The notes beneath the pieces were generated by a model, which was not told the DNA's origin, made no database searches, and saw only the letters and a list, made by a program, of their open reading frames with translations. A DNA stretch of 64,000 bases from Mercurialis annua (lineage: Eukaryota; Streptophyta; Magnoliopsida; Malpighiales; Euphorbiaceae): the NCBI RefSeq assembly GCF_937616625.2, contig NC_065577.1:25247501-25311500 (forward strand), written 5' to 3'. This document shows positions 47,101 to 57,618 of the stretch, piece after piece; positions within the stretch are counted from its first letter, which is position 1, and each line of letters opens with the position of its first letter. The translations under genes were made by a program, and so were the position numbers.

Positions 47101-47814
47101 CTATTTCTTGAGTTCTTTCAATTCTAGTGGAGCCATTTTATATGGTGCAATAGAAACTAGAGCAGACCCAAGCATAGTTTCAATTTCAAAATCAACCTCC
47201 CTATGAGGTGGCAAACAAGGCAAATCATCAAGAAACACATCTGGAAAGTCTCTCACTATTGGAATTTCTGAAACCCCCGTACTAACTTTATTCATATCTA
47301 TTACACTAGCCAAATATGCTTGACATCCAACTTTAATCAAATGAAATGCAGTAACATTAGAGATTAAACAATTAGGCATTGTTTTTCTTTCCCCAACAAT
47401 CATCGTTTTCATTTGCCCTTGAATTTCCATAACCACTTCTTTAGTTTGACAATCAACAATGGCATGATGTTTTGACAACCAATCCATACCCAATATAACA
47501 TCAAACTCTCTCAAATGAACAACCACCAAATCATCTTGTAAGGTCATACCATCCACAATCATAGGACAAGATTTTATCATAGTATTTACAATAATAACAC
47601 ACCCCCAGCAGGCATAGAAACATATATATCATGTCCCAATGGTTCTAATATGGCATGCACACGTAATGCAAACTCATGTGATATGAATGAACATGTAGAT
47701 CCAGGATCAATTAACACATGTGCATCACAGTTACAAATAGAAAATGTACCAGTAATCACATAAGGTGCAGTAGGTGCATCTTGCCTCGTCACTGCAAATA
47801 CTCTGGCTTGGGTA
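47101..47814 (-). pseudogene. Protease domain and linker to RT
   Basis: Starts in the gag-protease linker (QARVFAVTRQDAPTAP) and reads VLIDPGSTCSFISHEFALR, with D-P-G-S-T as the aspartic protease motif, then MIVDGMTLQDDLVV and DVILGMDWLSKHHAIVDC, FPDVFLDDLPCLPPHREVDF. One frameshift lies near 47595 after MPAGGV. The 3' end joins the RT. Confidence 0.85.
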
Positions 47815-50357
47815 TGTAATACCCCAAAATATTTAATTGATTAATTGGACCACGTGTCCAGTTTTGAGTCGCAGAAGTGACGATATCAGAAAGTTTTCCG
47901 ATAAATAAGTTTTAGTAGGAAGGTTTTAGAAAAGATTATTGCGGAGAAAACTTATATTATATTTCAATTCTAAAGTTAGAATTGGAATTAAATGGGGGAA
48001 TGGCAAGAAAAGTCCAAAATAAGGTATAGGGACCAAAGTGGTAATTTAGCCACTTTATGTCGAAAATGGAAATATTGGATTTTGATGGGAAAGTGTTAAT
48101 ATCGAGCTTTGTATTATTTATCGGATATAAATAGTACGTGTAAGTCGTAATAAAAGAGTTTATAGATTTAGCTATGGACTAAATCGTATAAAAGAAAGGT
48201 TTAAAGGATAAATGATAAGAATCGAAAAGAACAAGGACCCAAATGAGCTTTTAGCCAAATCATATATAATTAAGGAATTATGAAAGAAGGAGAATCAGAT
48301 TGGGAAAGAAAGAGATAGTCCAGAAGCTTCATTTCGTCGACCGATTACGTTTCGTCGCCGTTTCTCCGTTCGACGTCCGATTCAAGTGATTCAAGCGGCG
48401 ATTTCTTCGGAATTGAAAACTCTATCATCTTTGGGAATCAAAGCAAGGTAAATATCTTGAGAATTGGTTCAAAATTATGATTTATTGGCTGTTTTGGATA
48501 GGATTATGATTTAGGTTGTAATTTGATGTTTTTGAGGTTATTATGACGTTTGTGAAGAAACCGAGATATGGGTATTGAGCGTGGGTATGTTTAGCACGTC
48601 GGGATTGTGGCGAAACCCCGGAAAATCTGATTTTCGGGGCTGTGCACGTGGTGCACGACCGTGCACCACGGGTGCACGAACGTGCACCACGGGTGCACGA
48701 ACGTGTACTGGAAGTACACGAACGTGCACCTAGTAAGGTACACGATCGTGTACTGAAGTACACGAACATGCACTTTTCATGGTGCACGAATGTGTACAAT
48801 AAGTACACGAACGTGTACCCCTGTGGTGCACGAACGTGTACTTGGTTGCACGATCGTGCACCCACCAAAACGCACACCCGTGCACCCCAACTCGCCCCCA
48901 CGCGTATACAAACTATAATTGACCTAGGTGTTTGACGTTTAGAGTAATTGGACGCGAAAGGACGGATTTCGGATTTGGAAAGTTATTAATCTCGACATTT
49001 TAAATGAATAATAATAATGGAAAACGTCAAGGATGTTAGGCGATTCTCAATTATGAGAAATAGTGTTCGCTAAGTCGTCTATACGACTAGAGATATCGAA
49101 TACGTAAATAAGTGTAAAACGAAACTAAATCCTAAAACTTAAAAGTATTTTACGTATAAGAATGCGAGAATCACGTCTAACTATTAACGATTTATCAGAC
49201 GTGTCAGCGAGTAGTGGAGTCAGTAGAGGCGGACTAGCGAGAGCGTACTATCAGATCGATCATATCATTTCTTGGATTGCGGTCACTGTGAGTTGTACTT
49301 TTACTTTCATGTATTAAAATTATTTGATATATATATATACTGTTTTCACATATCGCATTATATATAGTTGACTGAAATGTTATATGTTTATTTAAATTCT
49401 ATATATGAGAACTACTATGCGATCCGAAGAAACTAGCTACCTATTGGGTGTCAATAGGCTGTGTGATCACCAGTATCGAGTCAGTCTAGTATGTTTGCAT
49501 TTGAGAAATGACTTGACACAGCTGGGAGCTGCTGATGAATATGATATTTACGATTGGGTTTCTGATACGAGTGAGTACTCGGCTACGGTGTAGTCTGGAG
49601 TCCCCGTATCTAGTGGCTGGGCCACCAGCGAGTTGGACTCGCGATTGATAATTACGATTAGGTTGAATGATAATGATTATTCGAGAAATGTGTCGCATGC
49701 TAGGATATTAGTTTCACACGGATCAAATACATGTTTATATGTTTTATATTAATATTTTCTTGAGATGCGATGCTATGTTTCTATATTAATACTCTTAGTA
49801 AATGTCAACTCACTCAGTATTTTCCCAAATACTGACCCCTCACCTTTGATGTCTTACAGGTGCTTAGTTTGTGGACCTAGCTAGAAGCCAATTCTGAAGT
49901 GCAGAAGTCATCTGTATATGTTAGTTTATGACTTCTGTGAGTGCTGCAGTAGTGGTCCTGCGTCAATCGAATAATAGCCTAGATAGCAGTTCATTTTTGA
50001 TTGTATATATTAACTGCTGTCATTGTTTAAATGCTTTTTGATAGGCTACGTGTTTAGTATATAATCCACGGCCCCAGATGCCGGTGTGATGTTTTGAGAC
50101 ACTAACTGATGTATATAGTACCGCGAGGCCAGTTCGTACATGGTACGGTAACTAGAGCCCGCGAGGTTTTGAAACAGTTAGTGTATATGTTTAATTATGT
50201 GATATATTTAAATGTGTTGCTTCCGTTGGTTAATGTTTAATGTATTCATTTATTATTTGCGAAAAATTAGTTGTGATTTTAGGCTTGCTACGGGTTTCGA
50301 AGCTACCACTCGCGTTCCCTAGCGCCGGTTGCGGCTCAATAGTTTTGGGTCGTGACA
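47815..50357 (+). repeat. 5' LTR
   Basis: Begins TGTAATACCCCAAAATATTT and ends GGGTCGTGACA; 2543 bp. A TATA box, TATAAATA, is at 48126-48133. It contains the palindrome array at 48642-48862. Apart from the array it differs from the 3' LTR by scattered single bases, so the insertion is fairly recent. Open frames across the array are repeat-encoded and not genes. Confidence 0.93.
48642..48862 (+). repeat. Array of about ten 16-bp palindromes in the 5' LTR
   Basis: Units of the form GTGCACGAACGTGCAC, GTACACGATCGTGTAC and mixtures follow each other every 20 bp or so (for example 48651-48666 and 48672-48687). Several are perfect palindromes. Every unit is centred on CACGANCGTG or a one-base variant, with ACGTG-type cores. 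Confidence 0.9.
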
Positions 50358-50361
50358 ATAT

Positions 50362-50373
50362 TGGTATCAGAGC
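50362..50373 (+). promoter_or_regulatory. Primer binding site, tRNA-Met
   Basis: TGGTATCAGAGC, four bases after the 5' LTR end, is complementary to the 3' end of plant initiator tRNA-Met and is the usual primer site of Tekay-type elements. Confidence 0.9.
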
Positions 50374-50832
50374 AGGTTGTCCAGTTACCACTGCAAGTTT
50401 GTTTCAATGTTTGTTTGAGAACAGTTGGTCCAGTTACCATTGCTAGAATTGTTTGATTGCTTGTTTGACTGGGAGTATTTGTCAGTAAGTATACCTAGGA
50501 ACTCCTGCAGCAAGAGTCAGACCGTAGTTGTCTGTTATTGTGTGATATATGCCTTGGTAATATGTAGTATGACGCGCGCGAAATAGGACTACTGAGTTAG
50601 TAAGTAAATAGTATCTGTTTATACGGACGACTAAAACAATTAAGTATTTATTGCTTATACTAGGAGATAGAAAGTGGTTATGTGGTTGCAAATTATGAAT
50701 GATTGAGATGGTAAAGTGTTTATTACTTGCGCTGAGGTTATTAAATGGATATTTGTTGCGAATTACGTGCGACTGGATTAAATGCTAAATGGGTACAACA
50801 TTTTATAAGCTGATTTTGGAATTGCGTGTGAA

Positions 50833-51714
50833 ATGGGCTCAGATGGTCGCTTACGTTCGAAATTGTTTCTTTTCAGCATGTCTGGGCAAAACGGAGCTCA
50901 GTTGCATGCTGAGGAAGAACGGGAGGAAGCGCCTCTTATATTTCAAAACGGGTTTCATAATGAAGTAGGCGAACCATCTGGGGTCCATCAGAATGGATTC
51001 CACGCAAATATTAGAGCATCACCAGAGATATATCAAAATGGTTTTATGTCTGTGTCAGAGATAGGTAGTTCTTCTGGAAACAGAGTTAGAGAACATTCGC
51101 CGGATATTGAATACAGCGAAGAAGAGGAAGAGGAACCGGAGTAAGATCCGGAAGAGGATCCTGAGGAAGACTTTGAGGAGGATCCTGAAGAGGATCCAGA
51201 AGAAGAAGTAGAAGAGGAAAATCCTCAGGAAGAAGAGTATGAAGAAGAAGAAGAAGAGTTAGATGAATTAGATGTCGAGGAATACAGAGGTGACTATTTC
51301 TGGTCAAGTGTGCGGAGATACCGCAATTTGAGGGAAGATGCAGAAATAGCTAACGGTCAGGCGCAAATAGCCCTAAATCAGGTTAGAAGGCAGATGCGTT
51401 CTTTTTCTAGAGGGATGCTGACTGTAGGGGCGTACTCTACTGATTTTCTGCGGATGGCAGAGGGAGTCCCTGATCTGAACGAAAGCAATAGAACCATTAA
51501 TCGTAGATATGTCAGGGGTTTAGGACCCCAGTTTGATGAGCTATACGAGCACGTGGACGAACATTTTAGTACGCTCACTACAATGGCCCGTAGGATTGAA
51601 ACAGAGCATGAGTGGGCGGGTGATCCGGTACGACCTTATTACTTTAGACGTGAGTACCACCCAGATTACGTCAGTACGTCCTCCAGAACTACAACCAACC
51701 CCTATTTCGTGTAA
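50833..51714 (+). pseudogene. Element-encoded acidic protein with QNGF repeats, one stop
   Basis: One frame runs from an ATG at 50833 (or 50878, MSGQNGAQLHAEEE, which follows a TTTCTTTTCAG/C tract) to the TAA at 51712-51714, about 290 codons, with one inner TAA at 51142-51144. It has three QNGF repeats (FQNGFHNE, HQNGFHAN, YQNGFMSV), a 50-residue Glu/Asp-rich tract and a C-terminal helical part (RNLREDAEIANGQAQIALNQ, FDELYEHVDEHFSTLTTMAR). After the stop the frame continues Arg/Gly-rich (RGGRNSGRTVRGR). It occupies the place of gag but I see no capsid or zinc-knuckle signature. The family is not recognised. Confidence 0.5.
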
Positions 51715-51719
51715 AGAGG

Positions 51720-54660
51720 TGGAAGAAACTCTGGTAGAACCGTTAGGGGCCGGCATACAGGCATAGTTATTAAGGAACCTAACGTTCCGCGTCAGGCACC
51801 TCCAGGTATTAGCAATTTATTTGCTTTTAGTAATGGTGTTTATGTGTTTGCATTACTGTGTTAATATATCTGTTGCATTGCATAATAGAATGTCAGTAAT
51901 AGGGTATGCCTATAGGATAGATCCTCGGAAAGCGAGAACCTATAGGAAGTGTTGTAGTTAAACACGCGCCTAATAAAAGAACAGATAAACATAACTCACA
52001 AAAACAATAATATAATATACACCACATAATACATTTGTAGTAAACGTAATTCCTATATTACGTTCTAAAAGCTGTAAAGGGAAAGATGGATTATTACAAA
52101 GGGAAATCGATGTGGGACATCGATACCTGTATCTGTATATGACGTAGAATAGAATGTTGCAAAAGCGGATATGGTGATTACAGCAATAGAAAATTTTGAA
52201 TGTGGTTGAGATATTGGAGATATGAAGAGAGAAGGGATGGGACAGAAGAACAGTTTATAAATGACAGCAATACAAAAATTTGAAATATACCCAATAAATA
52301 TAAAGAAAACCGTTAATAGTCGCAGAGCATATAATCTAGAGTAAGACTTGCGATTTAATGAAAATGTTGAAAGCTTTTATGATTTTTCAAGATACAGTTG
52401 TGCTCAGACATCGCATATGACATTGCATAATCACGATAGGAATGCATAAGAAAATGATTTTCACAATGTAAATCATGCATCATATCTTTATAATGATAAA
52501 GAAAATGCAATTTTGAGCAACTCCTTGGTGATGAGACGTGTCATCACTCTGAGCAACAATTGTACTAACGATTTTAAATGATTTATGAAAAGTGGTTTAG
52601 AAAGAGCTGCGCAGCCAAAAGAAGTTTTAAAAATCGTTTTGTTCAGTAAGTAAACTCGGATGTAAAGCCCTGCGACAAATAGCGAAAGATTCTTAACAAA
52701 TAAGAATAAAGATTGTAAAAGAAACTTCAATAACAGAATAAAGCCATGTTAACAATTATTGCAACGAAGCTAGTGGAACTAAAGAAGAATGTGAACACGG
52801 AATTGTTGCCAGAGAGCATACGCAGATAAGCTGCAATGCACTGGCCATACTTATGATACGATATTTATCCTTACGATAGAGTAAAGGGTGAAACGACAGG
52901 AAGTCGTGTTAGACAAAAGAAACATAACGAGTATATAAGGATGATATATGATTATTCTTATGTTGAGATAAACGAAATAGCAATTGAAAGTCATAATTGA
53001 GAAAGAGAGATTAAAAGTATGAAGGACGAGAAGATAGTAATATAAATGATGAACATCAAGTGATATTTAAAGAATATATGACTGATATTAAGTAAAGTTA
53101 CTAATATCAGCATTAAAAATTATGAATTGTGTTAACAGAAAGGAGAAAGGCACACGTATAGACGTACGTATCAGTAAATGTGAGAATTGTGGATATTATG
53201 AAAGGAAGTATAATGAGAACACTTATATACCCTTGGGAGTTAGTAAAGTGATTAGAGAAATGAAAGTTCTAGAAATACGTCATAAAGATTGTCAGAATAG
53301 AACAACAATAGTGAAGCTAGTATAAACGAAGGAAAGATACAGTGAATATAGTAAGTAAAGAATAAAGTGATACTTTATTACTTTTGAACAGAAAGGAGCG
53401 AATTGCAGCTAAGAAGTCACGATGTCATAAGGACAAGAGATGATGCTAGTACGGAGAAAACAAGTTATTTAAAAGACAATTAGAATCATGATATGAGTGC
53501 TAAGAAAACACTTCGGGAAGAAAAGGAAGGAAGGAACAAAGACAAAACTAAGAAATAATCGTAACTAGTATTAAGATGATACCTTGAAGAATAAGAATAA
53601 AGTTATGAAGCTATTCGAAAGTAAGGAGGAGAAGTATAAGTCGAAAGAGGAAGTAGATTATATAGTAGAAAGGAATAACGATTAAGGGAATAAATAAGTT
53701 ATTAAGGATCTACTGAATCCATTAAGGACGAAAGTTAAAGATGAAGTTAGTTAGAAATTAAAGATAAGAAAGAAGCTTATAGGATTCTTAAGAAATTAAC
53801 GAGAATAAGGAATTAGAATATAAAGAAGAGACAGTTTTGACTGATAAGTCAATAAAAGTAACTAGAGAAAAGGATGAAGAAGATAAGAGAATGAAGATAC
53901 GAATAGTATCGATCAAAGAAAATGATTGTACAAGCCATATAATCGAAGGTAACGTGAAATGAAACGTTTAAGACAATGGTAAGTGAATGAAGGATCACGA
54001 TCAACAAACGACGTGAAGTTCATGATAGCTTAAGGAAGCAAAAGAATAAGAAATGGAAGATAGTGAAGGATGTATCAAGTTTAGCTACGTTAAGAAATAA
54101 CAAATGTGTTAAACGTAAAGAAAGTTGAGGAAAATTGAATAATAAAGAACAAAGTATCAGACCATGATAGAAAGGAGTGAGAAATAACAAGAACCAGCTA
54201 AGAAAGGAAAGTGATAATTTCAGACGATAGGAAAGATCATAACTGCAAGTTATGATTACAAGAGAAAGTATTCGTAGGAATATGCATAAGATAAGTACAT
54301 CATTATGATGAAATTATGATGTCGTGATCATTCACATATAAAGAAGACTAGTAGCAACTTGTGGCTACTAAGAAGGAAATGATGAAACAAGAAAACATTA
54401 GATTGAGATTAACGACAACCAGGTAGCAATGACACAAGGACTGCGATATCAAAAATACGTCCAAGGACCATTCTATCTCAGAAAAGATAACAGATGAGAT
54501 GAAGGCACCAGTAAGAGAATTCTCAACGATATAACAACAAGTACGAAGTTAAGAATTAAGTAAGAAGGAAAAGCTGCGATCAAAACATATTAAGGGACGT
54601 CAAGGAAACTGTAAGAATAAGTCAAGATCCCAACAAGATTTATGAAAATTCGAGGACGAA
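51720..54660 (+). other. Non-coding interior of the 9.3-kb element
   Basis: No long ORF. From about 52700 to 54650 the + strand is strongly purine-rich (many AAGGA, GAAGA and GAGAA runs). The longest frame (53122-53325) has no support. This fits a large retrotransposon derivative that has lost pol. Confidence 0.7.
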
Positions 54661-54680
54661 TTTTTATAAGGGGGGAAGAA
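54640..54680 (+). promoter_or_regulatory. Polypurine tract and preceding conserved box
   Basis: AAGGGGGGAAGAA directly precedes the 3' LTR. The box AAAATTCGAGGACGAATTTT before it is shared with 63726-63745 and resembles AATTTCGAGAAGAAATTT before the chromovirus tract. Confidence 0.9.
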
Positions 54681-57140
54681 TGTAATACCCCAAAATATTT
54701 AATTGATTAATTGGACCACGTGTCCAGTTTTGAGTCGCAGAAGTGACGATATCGGAAAGTTTTCCGATAAATAAGTTTTAGTAGGACGGTTTTAGAAAAG
54801 ATTATTGCGGAGAAAACTTATATTATATTTCAATTCTAAAGTTAGAATTGGAATTAAATGGGGGAATGGCAAGAAAAGTCCAAAATAAGGTATAGGGACC
54901 AAAGTGGTAATTTAGCCACTTTATGTCGAAAATGGAAATATTGGATTTTGACGGGAAAGTGTTAATATCGAGCTTTGTATTATTTATCGGATATAAATAG
55001 TACGTGTAAGTCGTAATAAAAGAGTTTATAGATTTAGCTATGGACTAAATCGTATAAAAGAAAGGTTTAAAGGATAAATGATAAGAATCGAAAAGAACAA
55101 GGACCCAAATGAGCTTTTAGCCAAATCATATATAATTAAGGAATTATGAAAGAAGGAGAATCAGATTAGGAAAGAAAGAGATAGTCCAGAAGCTTCATTT
55201 CGTCGACCGATTACGTTTCGTCGCCGTTTCTCTGTTCGACGTCCGATTCAAGTGATTCAAGCGGCGATTTCTTCGGAATTGAAAACTCTATCATCTTTGG
55301 GAATCAAAGCAAGGTAAATATCTCGAGAATTGGTTCAAAATTATGATTTATTGGCTGTGTTGGATAGGATTATGATTTAGGTTGTAATTTGATGTTTTTG
55401 AGGTTATTATGACGTTTGTGAAGAAACCGAGATATGGGTATTGAGCGTGGGTATGTTTAGCACGTCGGGATTGTGGCGAAACCCCGGAAAATCTGATTTC
55501 CGGGGTTGTGCACGTGGTGCACGAACGTGTACTGGAAGTACACGAACGTGAACCTAGTAAGGTACACGATCGTGTACTGAAGTACACGAACGTGCACTTT
55601 TCATGGTGCACGAACGTGTACTTGGTTGCACGATCGTGCACCCACCAAAACGCACACCCGTGCACCCCAACTCGCCCCCACGCGTATACAAACTATAATT
55701 GACCTAGGTGTTTGACGTTTAGAGTAATTGGACGCGAAAGGACGGATTTCGGATTTGGAAAGTTATTAATCTCGACATTTTAAATGAATAATAATAATGG
55801 AAAACGTCAAGGATGTTAGGCGATTCTCAATTATGAGAAATAGTGTTCGCTAAGTCGTCTATACGACTAGAGATATCGAATACGTAAATAAGTGTAAAAC
55901 GAAACTAAATCCTAAAACTTAAAAGTATTATACGTATAAGAATGCGAGAATCACGTCTAACTATTAACGATTTATCAGACGTGTCAGCGAGTAGTGGAGT
56001 CAGTAGAGGCGGACTAGCGAGAGCGTACTATCAGATCGATCATATCATTTCTTGGATTGCGGTCACTGTGAGTTGTACTTTTACTTTCATGTATTAAAAT
56101 TATTTGATATATATATATATACTGTTTTCACGTATCGCATTATATATAGTTGACTGAAATGTTATATGTTTATTTAAATTCTATATATGAGAACTAGTAT
56201 GCGATCCGAAGAAACTAGCTACCTATTGGGTGTCAATAGGCTGTGTGATCACCAGTATCAAGTCAGTCTAGTATGTTTGCATTTGAGAAATGACTTGACA
56301 CATCTGGGAGCTGTTGATGAATATGATATTTACGATTGGGTTTCTGATACGAGTGAGTACTCGGCTACGGTGTAGTCTGGAGTCCCCGTATCTAGTGGCT
56401 GGGCCACCAGCGAGTTGGACTCGCGATTGATAATTACGATTGGGTTGAATGATAATGATTATTCGAGAAATGTGTCGCATGCTAGGATATTAGTTTCACA
56501 CGGATCAAATACATGTTTATATGTTTTATATTAATATTTTCTTGAGATGCGATGCTATGTTTCTATATTAATACTGTTAGTAAATGTCAACTCACTCAGT
56601 ATTTTCCCAAATACTGACCCCTCACCTTTGATGTCTTACAGGTGCTTAGTTTGTGGACCTAGCTACAAGCCAAATTTTGAAGTGCAGAAGTCATCTGTAT
56701 ATGTTAGTTTATGACTTATGTGAGTGCTGCAGTAGTGGTCCTGCGTCAATCGAATAATAGCCTAGATAGCAGTTCATTTTTGATTGTATATATTAACTGC
56801 TGTCATTGTTTAAATGCTTTTTGATAGGCTATATGTTTAGTATATAATCCACGGCCCCAGATGCCGGTGTGATGTTTTGAGACACTAACTGATGTATATA
56901 GTACCGCGAGGCCAGTTCGTACATGGTACGGTAACTAGAGCCCGCGAGGTTTTGAAACAGTTAGTGTATATGTTTAATTATGTGATATATATAAATGTGT
57001 TGCTTCCGATGGTTAATGTTTAATGTATTCATTTATTATTTGCGAAAAATTAATTGTGATTTTAGGCTTGCTACGGGTTCCGGAGCTACCACTCCCGTTC
57101 CCTAGCGCCGGTTGCGGCTTAATAGTTTTGGGTCTTGACA
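54681..57140 (+). repeat. 3' LTR
   Basis: 2460 bp, TGTAATACCCC ... GGGTCTTGACA. TATAAATA is at 54992-54999. The palindrome array (55507-55641) has six units, which accounts for the shorter length. The flank is GGGTA. Confidence 0.93.
55507..55641 (+). repeat. Palindrome array, six units, in the 3' LTR
   Basis: Same unit type as 48642-48862. The units missing relative to the 5' LTR are contiguous blocks near both ends of the array (the GTGCACCACGG units at the start and the GAATGTGTACAATAA units near the end). Confidence 0.9.
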
Positions 57141-57618
57141 GGGTATGAGGTTGGCCTGTATATAGAGACTGCATAGCTGAAGATGTTCCTCCTCCTCTAT
57201 TACCTCTCCCTCTTGCCCAGCCTACACCCGCTTGGTGTATATTTTCACCCATACTACCTTGACCCATAGCTTGAGTTTCTTCAAGTAAACCTCTCTTGAG
57301 TGGACAATCTCTAACAATATGGCCAGGTTGACGACAATTATAACACACAATAGGGTTTCTCCCCCCAACACTCCCCTGAATGCACTCTACCATACTTTGC
57401 ACACACTGGAGTAGATCCTACACTAACTGACCTTGTTGGTCGCTGTCTATTATTAAACCCAGTAGATGTATATCCACCTCTACCAGATAACATTGAGGCT
57501 GGCCTACTCGACTGACCTCTTCCCTTTCCTCTATAAACACTAGTACTTGAACTTGATCCTCTAAAAGAAAAGGAACTACCATGTCTTAAAAGAGCATTAA
57601 AAGTCCCAGTCATTTTCT
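57141..57618 (-). pseudogene. Gag C-terminus with zinc knuckle
   Basis: Reads TGTFNALLRHGSSFSF, SVYRGKGRGQSSRPASM, VCAKYGRVHSGECWGEKPYC (a degenerate first knuckle) and CYNCRQPGHIVRDCPLKRG (57303-57345), a proper C-x2-C-x4-H-x4-C knuckle that binds RNA. A one-base shift separates the two parts near 57400. Gag is truncated at 57618 by the inverted LTR, so capsid is missing. Confidence 0.85.

Larger units (their letters stand above)
47815..57140 (+). mobile_element. Complete non-autonomous LTR retrotransposon (9.3 kb) of Tekay type
   Basis: LTRs at 47815-50357 and 54681-57140 have TG...CA ends. A tRNA-Met primer site follows the first and a polypurine tract precedes the second. GGGTA is duplicated at 47810-47814 and 57141-57145. 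The 4.3-kb interior has one interrupted ORF near its start and no pol. Termini and the sequence before the polypurine tract resemble Tekay elements, so mobilisation by one is likely (inference). It sits in the chromovirus exactly between gag and protease: the host reading frame reads straight across the insertion point if the element and one GGGTA are ignored. Confidence 0.93.
41988..57618 (-). mobile_element. Decayed Tekay/Del chromovirus, interrupted by a 9.3-kb element
   Basis: On minus the order is gag end (57618-57141), protease, RT, RNase H, integrase, chromodomain (47814-44318) and 3' LTR. The 5' LTR and most of gag are gone; their place is taken by the inverted LTR at 57619-60084. Domain order and the chromodomain fit the Tekay (Del) clade of Ty3/gypsy. 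It carries several stops and at least three one-base frameshifts and is not functional. Confidence 0.85.

Noticed and set aside
48482..48901. 139-codon minus frame rich in RSCT and TFVY repeats, looking like a repeat protein
   Set aside because: It is produced by the palindrome array in the LTR; the other LTR gives a different length because the array is shorter, and neighbouring frames are open for the same reason.
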